The notes below the pieces were generated by a model. The model was not told where the DNA came from and did no database searches. It saw only the letters and a list, made by a program, of their open reading frames with translations. Positions 55,471-64,000 of a stretch of DNA of 64,000 bases are shown here, one piece after another. Location: the NCBI GenBank assembly GCA_033557465.1, contig JAWIIG010000037.1:3348001-3412000 (forward strand), read 5' to 3'. The stretch is from Ichthyophis bannanicus (lineage: Eukaryota; Chordata; Amphibia; Gymnophiona; Ichthyophiidae). Each line of letters starts with the position of its first letter. Within the stretch, counting starts at the first letter, position 1. A program made the translations under genes and the position numbers.

Positions 55471-56369
55471 TGGCCCCGGCTTCAGCAGCCAGGTTCTTTC
55501 TTTTTTATTTCCGGGACTGGAAAAGGGCTGATGGGGGGTAGAAAAAATAATTTTATTTAATTTTAGTGATTGGACTTTGTGCTATTTTTATATTTTACAC
55601 AGTATTGGGAACTGCATCTCTTATTTATCTGATGTTGCACTGCATGTGGACTCTGGCTTCTTGGGGTTTCAATTTAAATTTAGTCTACATATTATTATTT
55701 TTGCTTTAATTGTGGTTACTTATTCTGTACTTGGTGAGGGTCGATGTTGCAAGTGTGTGACTGAGGTCAGGTGTTCTGTTAGCATGGAGTTTGTACATAA
55801 AGATCTATACTGTACTGTAGTAATATGACTTGTTCAGCTTTTCAACTAGGTGTATGGATGTTCCAGGGCCCACTGTAGTATTTACAGTGATGCTTTTTTT
55901 GGATGGGCTCCTTACGTGAGTTTTGGAAGTTTGTGCTGATATGGTTTGGTAGGTTTGTTCTTTGTTGTAGGGTTTTGTATTAGTTCACAATATGCCTGGT
56001 ACTGGAGAATAGTGGTGGTGGTTGTTTTTGTTAGTGAGATGATCAGAATCAGATTTTTTTTTTAAATATTGAGTTCTGTGGGTGAATGTCCTGGTTCTGC
56101 TTGGCACCTACTGTGGATGCAAAATATATGTTGAAAAAAAAAAGCAAGAACCATAACGCAGTTTATAACAAAATAAAATGAGTTATAATTTAGTATTATA
56201 ATCTGTGCTGTTAGTTCTTGCTGTCTTTTAGTACCTTGATGTGCAAATGGGACCGTACCTAGCCCTGTGCAAGCGGTGCAGCTGCACAGGGTGGAAAGGC
56301 TTGGGAGACGTATTTCGGCTGTCTGCTGTTGCCCTGCTGCCGCTGGCATTGCCCACTCACATAGAACCA

Positions 56370-59001
56370 ACAAAAAAGGAGGTGGCGTACTAATTATGAC
56401 AAATAAAACTCTAAAAGCTAAAAAAACTCTAGCCTACTCAAACAACAATAGTGACACTCTCATAATAAAAATAGACCACCTCAGATTCTGTTTAATATAT
56501 AGACCCCCCAACCAAAATGCAGACAGCCTTCACGCACTAATTGAACTCCTCAACTCATCCTCTGAACAAAACTCACTAATTGTTCTAGGAGATTTTAACC
56601 TTCCCTCACTACCGATAACTGAATCTAACCTTTTTCTTGAAACCATATCTGACTTAGACTACCATCAAATAATAAACATACCTACACACACCAAAGGTGG
56701 TACTCTTGATCTTGTCCTACTACCCAACCTGATCTTTAAACTGTTTAAACAAGACTCCTTAGAATGCTTGCAAATACCTTGGTCTGATCATCACCTCATC
56801 AAACTTAACATCAACTACAATACCAACTGTACCATAAAACTCACAAGAAATGACCAGACTATAAAATTTAAGAAATTTAATGAAACCGAGTTCCTGGATT
56901 CTACAATCCCTCACCTTACACTAGCTCCAACAAACTTGGACGAAGCGGTCAAAAACTGGCATAGCACCATAAACAATGCAGCCATAATAAATCAAACTAA
57001 TAAAAAACTAACCCACTCAAAATCTAACTGTACACCATGGTTTAATAGCACATTAAAACAAATGAAAAGAGAACTAAAAAATCTAGAACGTAAATGGCGC
57101 AAAACCAAATCCACCATTGATAAAGAACTATATTACAACCATCTCACAAACTATAAAGATGCTATAGATAACTCAAAGAAAAATCACTACGCTACAATCC
57201 TATCAAAGTCATATAATAGACCAAGAGAACTATTTTCCATTGTTAGTAATCTAACTAACAATTCTCAAGCCTCTAGCAAGGAAATCACTGATATATCAGC
57301 ACAAACTTTAGCCAACTATTATCAAAACAAAACAAAACATTCACCAATGACCCTAGACCCTATTTACACACCTCTTCATATGCTAAGCGAATGGCCAGAA
57401 TTTCACCCTATATCCAAAACATCTTTAAAAAACATCATTCTCAATCTCAACACCACAACTTCTTATCTCGACCCCTGCCCAGTAACCTGGATAAAAAACA
57501 CAATCCCAATTCTTCTACCCTTCATACTCCCTATGGTCAACCTATCACTACTCCAAGGTCACCTCCCACCCACACTTAAACATGTACAAATCAGACCAAT
57601 TCTAAAGAATAACACACTTGACAAAACCTCTCCAAAATCTTACCGACCTATCTCAAGTATACCATTCTTAGCAAAAGTCATCGAAAAAACTGTACAAATA
57701 CAGACACAAGAATTCCTTGATTCATCCTATCCGCTTGACGACCAACAATATGGATTTCGTCCCAAGCATGGAGTTGAAACACTCCTGACCGTACTAACAG
57801 ACACACTACTAAAAGGAATCGACAACTACAAAAAAGCCTTCATCCTCTTATTTATGGACATATCAGCAGCATTTGATAGTGTTCACCATTCAATAATGCT
57901 TAACAACTTAAGACATATAGGAATACATTCTACAGTTCATAAATGGTTCACTTCCTATCTGAGCAATAGAACTCAAATGTTAGAATAGGCAATCAAACAT
58001 ATGAATCATATAAATTTGAAACAGGTTTACCACAAGGCTCAGCGCTTTCAGCTCTCCTATTTAACATATACATAAAACCAGTTTGCAATATTTTTAAAAA
58101 ATACGGTGTACTCTATCATCTGTATGCAGATGATATTATGATGTACATCCCATTCACAATCCCTAACATACCGTTGCAACTCCTATCGGATTGCTTCAAT
58201 GAAATAACTTTATGGCTAAATACACACAATCTCCAAATAAATCACGCAAAAACAGAAGTGCTAATCGTCACTAAAAATCAAGACTATACCCCACCCACAC
58301 ATATAACACTTCAAAACCAGGAAATTAAAATAAAAAATGAAGTCAGATACTTAGGAGTTATTATAGATAAACATCTTACATTAGACACCCATATCAGAAA
58401 CACTACAAAGAAAATTTATTTCAAGCTTAAAATACTTAAACAACTTAGACCTCTTGTATACACACATGATTTCATCAGTATAATTCAAGCCACCATAACC
58501 CCCCACTTTGACTTCGCTAGCATTATATTATTAGGTACAACAAAACAAAACATTAAAAGACTTCAAATTGCACAAAATTCCGCAGCTAGGATAATAACGA
58601 AAACACACTCTCATCAACATATAACACCAATACTAGCGTCCCTTCACTGGCTGCCAATTCAAACCAGGATAATATACAAAACATTAATAAGTACATTTAA
58701 AATACTATTTGATTTGGCACCATGCACATTAAGTAAATTAATTACTAAAGAACAATCAAAACCTACTCAAAGAAAAGGTCAATTAAATAAACTAAAAACC
58801 CCCAAAGACTTCATAAAAACAAATAAATCAACAAACAACAGAGCGTTCTCTCATGCAGCCCCAATAGCCTGGAATTCCCTCCCAGAGGAACTAAGAATGC
58901 TAACAGAGGTTAAAGAATTTCATAAAAAATTGAAAACCCATCTATTTACAATACACTACAATAATAAAGACCAGCACTCAAAAGAAATAGATAAAGGCTA
59001 A
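56370..59001 (+). pseudogene. L2 endonuclease-reverse transcriptase
   Basis: The frame at 56267-57988 includes about 100 bases of host sequence at its start. Endonuclease motifs: KKGGGVLIM, CLIYRPPNQ, VLGDFNLPS, IPWSDHHLIK. RT: ILKNNTLDKTSPKSYRPISS, FLAKVIEKTVQ, DDQQYGFRPKHGVETLL and LLFMDISAAFDSVHHSIM. A break at about 57985 shifts the frame; GLPQGSALSALLFNIYI and YHLYADDIMMYI (intact YADD) follow from about 58026 to 58150, then LGVIIDKHLT, TPHFDFASIILLG, LHWLPIQTRI and AWNSLPEELR to the stop at 59001. The N-terminal part of the endonuclease and ORF1 are missing. Confidence 0.9.
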
Positions 59002-59285
59002 CCAATTTTGTCTGACATCTCACTACAACATAAAAGAAAACCCTCCCTATCTGAATCTGTACCTCTCTCTACGACTATATCCTACATATTGTGTATATGT
59101 ATATAATGTATATAGTGTTGCACTGTTCTGTGCTATTCAGTTTAACAATTTCTGTTTACTTTACATTGCTTATGATGTTACATGTAAAACAAACTATGCT
59201 TTGTTGACGGTTGTTATTTGTGAACCGCAGCTGATCTCTGGAAGCTGCGGTATATAAGTTCTTGTTAAATAAATAAATAAAAAAA
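56370..59285 (+). mobile_element. L2 LINE, 5'-truncated, little decayed
   Basis: Starts within the endonuclease and ends with GCGGTATATAAG and a TAAATAAATAAA tail. Only one clear frameshift separates its two long frames, so it is the least decayed LINE here. Confidence 0.88.
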
Positions 59286-59411
59286 TAGTAGGCAGCCGAA
59301 ATGAGCTCCCCAAGCCTTTTTGCAGCACTTTAAGCAGGTCTGGTCCCTCCCTCTTCCGACTCGATGTCAAGGAGTGACAGATCTGCTTAAAGTGCCGGTG
59401 CCTTTCAGATC

Positions 59412-59572
59412 AGGCGCATGCCCCCTTCTCCTCCCCATACATCCATCCAGCGCTGCCTGCTCTTTCCCTGCTGCTGGCGCCACCATGAAAAAAACCAGAG
59501 GGCAGCAGCAGCAGGGAAAGAGCAGGCAGCGCTGGATGCGGAGGTATGGGGGGAGAGGGGGGGCGTGCGCCT
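59412..59572. repeat. Foldback in the nested hAT-like element
   Basis: Arms 59412-59487 and 59494-59572 (AGGCGCATGCCCCC ... GGGCGTGCGCCT; CAGCGCTGCCTGCTCTTTCC and its inverse) meet near ATGAAAAAAACC. Confidence 0.85.
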
Positions 59573-60316
59573 GAGCTGCAAGTCTCACAGCGTGTGATTG
59601 CAGCTCATTATGGCCCTGTGTGCAAACATCTTACATTTCCTCCATATAATCTAATCGGCTTTTTGGTTTGGTTCAGTCTCTGATTGGATTTATGAAAAAG
59701 CCCCGCCCCCTCTAAGGTGTGTGGGGGAGGGGCGCATTTTCATACTTCACCTCAGGCAACAGATTGCTTTGAGCCACCCCTGGTTCAGAGAGGTATGCTG
59801 TCTGCCTGGTGCCAAAATCCAAGATGTTATGGAGAGTTTGCCGAGAGTCATCAAGCCCACTGACTACTACCCAATGTTGCTAATCCATGTTGGAACAAAT
59901 AATACTGCCAGGTATCCCTCGGAACGTATAAAAGTGACTTCATAGCTCTGGGACAGAGGGTGAAGCAGTTAGGTGCACAGGTGGTGTTCTCTTCAATACT
60001 CCCTGTTAAGGGTAAAGGCCAAGGCAGAGAGGCTCACATCCTGGAGATGAATGCATGGCTGCATGAATGGTGTCATCGAGAGCGTTTTGGTTTCCTAGAC
60101 CATGGGATGCTGTTCCAAGGGTTGCAGAGCAGAGATGGCATCCATCTGTCCAAGAAAGGTCAACACATCATCGGTAGTAGACTGGCTAATCTACTGAAAA
60201 GGGCTTTAAACTAGATTCGTTGGGGATGGGTGAAGAAAGCCCCCAGGTAGGTGATACATTAAATACCTTTATGGAAATGGGTAACAGGGGTAACATATGG
60301 AAAGCAGTGTGTATAA

Positions 60317-62624
60317 ATGCCCGTAGCATTGTGGGTTAAACTAGAAAGAGGGAAAGAGAAATCTATTTGCATTGGTGTGATATACAGACCTCCCTCACAA
60401 GAGGAGGAGGTGGACAGAGAGTTAATTGAAGACATACACAGCATTTCTAGGAAAGAGGAAGTGCTACTGATAGGAGATTTCAATATGCCAGATGTTGATT
60501 GGCACATTCCTGCTGTAATATCATCTAGAAGTAAGGAGATCCTGGATTCTCTACAGGGAAAACTATTCAGACAATTGGTAACAGACCCCACACATGCAGG
60601 GGCCATATTGGCTTGGTGCTTACCAATGGTGAAAGTGTTTCTGATGTTGTAGTGGGAGATCATTTTGCATCCAGTGATCACCAGATGGTGTGGTTCAGTA
60701 TTAGGACTAGGGCTGTTAGAATCCATTCAAAGGTGAGGATCTTAGACTTTAAGAAGACTAACTTTGCCGAGATGGGCCAATACCTCAGGGAGTCTTAAGT
60801 GGGATGGGAACAGCAGGGGGATGTAGAAAAACAGTGGGAAAAACTGAAAGGGTATATTTTAAGGGCAACCAACTTTTTTGTTAAAATGGTAAATAAAGGT
60901 AAAAGGAAAAGTAGACTGCTATGGCTTTTGAAATAAGTAGCTGAAAAAGTGAAGAAAAAGAGGGAGGCCTTCATGAAGTAGCCTAGTGGTTGGGGCAAGG
61001 TACTTCAGGCCGGAAGGTCGGGGGTTCAAATCCCACTAGAGGACAGCAACCTTGGGCCGGAAGGACTGGGGTTTCTAGTCCCACAGATGCTCCTTGTGGT
61101 CTTGGGCAAGCCACTTAACCTTCCATTGCCCATGTTCCCTGTAAGTATTAGTGTATGTGTCTCATATCCCTGCATGTTAAATGTACCCCCCAATTGTGTT
61201 GTGACCACTTTGATTGAAGGATAAGGCGGTATACAAAACTGTCTAAATAAATAAAAATAAATGAAATACAAGAGATTACAGAGAGAGGAAGACAGGCATC
61301 TATATTTGGAAAAACTTAGAGAAGCTAGCAAAGTAGTCAGGAAGGCAAAGATTCAAAAGTAGGAGGAAATAGCCAATGCAATAAAATGAGGGAATAAGAC
61401 ATTCTTCAGATATATTAGTGAGAAGAGGAAGGGCAAAAGTGGTATTGTCAGACTCAAGGGTGCAGGGGAGGAATATGTAGAAGCTGATAAGGATAAAGTG
61501 GAATTGCTTAACAAATATTTCTGTTCTGTGTTCACAGATGAAAAACCAGGAGCAGGACCTCAGAAAACACCCACAAATAGGAACAGAAGCGGGGGACATC
61601 TTGAACAATTTTCAGAAGACTGTGTTCGTGAGAAGATAGCTCAACTTAAAGTAGACAAAGCGATGGGACCGGATGGGATACACCCAAGAATACTGAGGGA
61701 ACTTGGGGACGTTCTAGCAGCTCCACTGACTGACCTTTTCAATGCCTCGTTGGAGTCTGGAGTGGTGCCAAAGGACTGGAGAGAGGCTCATGTGGTGCCT
61801 TTACACAAAAGCGGAAGTAAGGATGTGGTTGAAAACTACAGTCCGGTTAGTTTAACTTTGGTGGTGAGTAAATTATTGGAAACGCTGCTGAAAGAAAAAT
61901 AGTGAGGTTTCTGGAGTCCAGCGGATTACAGGATCCGAGGCAGCATGGATTCACCAGAGGCAGGTCTTGTCCGACAAATCGGATTGATTTCTTTGACTGG
62001 GTGACCAGGGAGTTGGACTAAGGGAAAGTCCTAGATGTGGTGTATTTAGATTTCAGTAAAGCCTTTGACAATGTTCCTCACAGGCGACTTATAAACAAAC
62101 TGAGCACCCTAGGGAGGGACCCTAAAGTTACTGCTTGGGTTAGAAATTGGTTGGGTGGGAGGCGACAAATAGTACAGGTAAATGGAGCTCACTCTGAGGA
62201 GAAGGATGTTACCAGTGGTTTGCCCCAGGGATCTGTCCTTGGTCTGTTTCTTTTTAACATCTTTGTTAGTGATATAGCGGAAGGGCTGTCGGGTAAGGTT
62301 TGCCTCTTTGTGGATGATACCAAAATCTGCAATAGAGTAGACACCAAGGAAGGTGTAGATAACATGAGGAGGGACCTAGCTAAGCTTGAAGAATGGTCTA
62401 GAATTTGGCAGCAGGGATTTAATGTTAAAAAATGTAAGGTCATGCATTTGGGCTGCAACAATCCAAGGGAGCAATATAGTATAGGGGGTGAAGTACTTTT
62501 GTCCACTAAAGAAGAGCGGGACCTAGGCATGGTTGTGTCTGATGATCTTACAGTAGCTAAACAGGTAGAAAAGGCGACAGCAAAAACTAGAATGATGCTT
62601 GGGTGCATATGGAGGAATGGCTAG
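60317..62624 (+). pseudogene. CR1 ORF2 endonuclease and RT
   Basis: Endonuclease: ICIGVIYRPPSQEEE, VLLIGDFNMPDVDW, then after a frameshift SSDHQMVWFSI. Linker residues continue beyond the SINE at 60974. RT: AMGPDGIHPRILRELGDV, LESGVVPKDWREAHVVPLHK, NYSPVSLT, FLDFSKAFDNVPHRRL-type at 62040, SGLPQGSVLGLFLFNIFVSD and CLFVDDTKIC, where FVDD is the active-site box, then EEWSRIWQQGFNVKKCKVMH. The RT core from 62037 to 62624 is open. Stops before it make the copy inactive. Confidence 0.88.
60974..61262 (+). repeat. SINE in CR1 ORF2
   Basis: Head AGCCTAGTGGTTGGGGCAAG, B box GGTTCAAATCC near 61022, 3' part with ACTTTGATTGAAGGATAAGG, and a TAAATAAATAAAAATAAA tail. ATGAA occurs at both flanks. Confidence 0.85.
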
Positions 62625-63190
62625 CAGAAAAAAGGAGGTGATAATGCCTCTGTATAAGTCTTTGATGTGACCTCATTTGGAGTATAGTGTGCAATTCTGG
62701 AGACCGCACCTTCAAAGGAATTTGAACAGGATGGAGTCGGTGCAGAGGGTGGCTACTAAAATGATTAGTGGTCTTCATTATAAAGCATATGAGGACAGAC
62801 TGAAGGATCTTAATATATACACCTTAGAAAAAAGGCGGATGGAGGTGATATGATTGAGATGTTTAGATACCTCCATGGCATAAATGTTCAGGGAGAGAGC
62901 CTCTTTCAATTGAAAGCAAGTTCTGCTACGAGGGGACATGGGATGAGGGTGAAGGGAGATAGATTCAGGAGTGATATGTGAAAATATTTCTTTACAGAAA
63001 GAGCAGCGGATCCGTGGAATAGTCTCCCAGTGGAGATGGTAGAGATGAGGACAGTAACTGAATTGAAAAAAGCATGGGACAAATACAGAAGATCTCTAAA
63101 GGTCAAAAGGGGACTATTGTAGTTGATATGGAAGGACAGACTAGATAGGCCATGTGGTCTTTTTCTGTCATCATATTTTTATGTTTCTAT

Positions 63191-64000
63191 GTGTCTAACA
63201 TTGTGTGCATGTGTTCTGTGTTGTGAAATGACCTATCTCTTGTGTGCTGACAGACCACTGCGCATCAGCATTTCTATATCACAGATGTCGCCATAATTTG
63301 GATATGCAAAAGCAAAACACTAAAATAAAACAAAAAACTCTGTTATCAGAGTGGTGGTATACTTCTTCAAACCAACTTGTTAAGTATCCACATTCACGCT
63401 CAAACCATACTCATAAAGAGGAAGGTCTTAGCATTAAAGGCTGGTGCTTTCCGTGACTAAGAAATCACTCAGTCATAAACACCATTATTCATAAGCCCAG
63501 TTCACATCAACGACCTCCTCTGTAGAGACCGTAATATTTTTGAATAATTTGAACATGTGGCAACAGTGGCTGGACATGGTGATTCAACACATTTCGATAA
63601 CATCTTCTGCCTTCACTATGAAGTGTTATGTCCTTTGCCTGCCTCAGACAATCCCTAGCAGACACTTGCTGCACACACATGGTAGGTTGCACCTTGGATC
63701 TTTTGGGACTGACATCATCCTTTACATGTTTGTGTTTTGCTGTTTGTTTGTTGGATCTTTTCTGTGGGGTCTCTGTGCACCAACGCTGATGGACATGAGG
63801 TGGAACTCTGAGCCGCCTGTGTGACATGGGCATGGACATGACATGTCCATGTGACACCCTCGTCTGCGGCACCATGTCCGAATGTCCCCAACATGCACTG
63901 TGTTCTGTGTTGTCATCATGTAATCTTTGCATGTCTGACGTTTTATTGCATACATATTGATGTCTGACTCCCTGCAATGTGCCCTGATGTTGAAGAATGG
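63191..64000. other. Unassigned right flank
   Basis: No recognised gene or repeat family; the frames present on both strands (for example 63507-63977) show no domain. CA/TG-rich words resemble the unassigned parts at 14-19 kb and 54 kb. Confidence 0.45.

Larger units (their letters stand above)
56248..59618. mobile_element. Second hAT-like element nested in copy B
   Basis: Imperfect terminal inverted repeats (TGGGACCGTA left, TATGGCCCTG right) and an exact 8-bp duplication TGTGCAAA (56240-56247 and 59619-59626). Its own sequence is about 120 bp on the left and 330 bp on the right, including a foldback at 59412-59572. The middle is an inserted L2. Confidence 0.78.
54742..59782. mobile_element. 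hAT-like non-autonomous element, copy B
   Basis: Ends CAAGGGTGGCTC and GAGCCACCCCTG, with an 8-bp duplication GTCCAGAG / GTTCAGAG (54734-54741, 59783-59790; one mismatch). Excising it joins the CR1 ORF1 frame. The interior matches copy A (55540-56247 with 12640-13340). It has no transposase. Foldback structures lie at 54906-55273 and 55353-55470, and it hosts another element at 56248. Confidence 0.88.
54656..60214 (+). pseudogene. CR1 ORF1 esterase domain, split by a hAT element
   Basis: Before the insertion: LVVGDFLLRGTEASICRPDL; in the family the GD is followed by Ser, so here the nucleophile position reads Phe (TTT). The frame continues after 59782 with EVCCLPGAKIQDVMESLP, LIHVGTNNTARYP, then after a frameshift QVVFSSILPVKGKG and RDGIHLSKKGQH, which has the Asp-His pair. 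These are the blocks of an SGNH/GDSL esterase. Loss of the serine and frameshifts mean that it is inactive. Confidence 0.8.
54656..63190 (+). mobile_element. CR1 LINE with nested hAT, L2 and SINE insertions
   Basis: ORF1 esterase sequence starts at about 54656, is interrupted at 54742-59782 by a hAT-like element, and continues at 59783-60214. ORF2 lies at about 60317-62624 with a SINE at 60974, and the 3' end is near 63190. The family matches 11470-11725 and 35295-37685. Confidence 0.88.

Noticed and set aside
1..64000. CRISPR arrays, operons or bacterial signals.
   Set aside because: No regularly spaced short repeats with unique spacers exist, and the content is eukaryotic retroelements.

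Overview
The window looks like intergenic DNA from a large, repeat-rich vertebrate genome, and I recognise no host gene in it. Almost everything identifiable is a transposable element or a relic of one: CR1-, L2-, RTE- and Tx1/L1-type LINEs, a tRNA-headed SINE, a Ty3/gypsy-type LTR element, a Penelope-like element, two DIRS-type tyrosine-recombinase elements, and Harbinger- and hAT-type DNA transposons. This mix, with abundant DIRS and several LINE clades side by side, fits an amphibian, and the CR1 family on the minus strand at 46-50 kb reminds me of caecilian repeats. The species guess is inference, not proof.

Layout. 1.16-8.96 kb: an LTR retroelement with one long gag-protease-integrase frame and no reverse transcriptase; its 3' LTR is split by a Penelope-like element (PLE) that carries a GIY-YIG endonuclease and a hammerhead-ribozyme-like fold. 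11.5-14 kb: a CR1 fragment hit by a hAT-like element, with minisatellite and tandem repeats. 14-17.3 kb: an L2 copy split by a 2.9-kb TIR element with a 3-bp target duplication. 17.4-20.3 kb: a decayed Harbinger transposase plus a convergent Myb-like frame. 20.3-24.5 kb: a Tx1/L1 LINE (minus). 24.5-28 kb: the 5' half of a CR1 (minus) with an L2 inserted. 28.5-32.4 kb: a nearly full-length RTE inserted in L2, itself carrying a SINE and a short hAT MITE. 33.8-39.9 kb: L2 and CR1 relics. 40.0-45.7 kb: a nearly complete DIRS element with inverted termini and an internal complementary region. 46.2-50.5 kb: a nearly full-length CR1 (minus) carrying two SINEs. 50.1-53.0 kb: two 737-bp inverted arms around a deleted DIRS copy. 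54.7-63.2 kb: a CR1 (plus) carrying a hAT element, which carries a second hAT-like element, which carries an L2.

The elements do not form a pathway. They are layered insertions, and several layers can be ordered because target-site duplications and interrupted reading frames line up. Most coding regions are pseudogenes. The long gag-protease-integrase frame, the DIRS gag-like frame and the Harbinger Myb-like frame are the main intact ones. I see no CRISPR, operon, prokaryotic or rRNA features.
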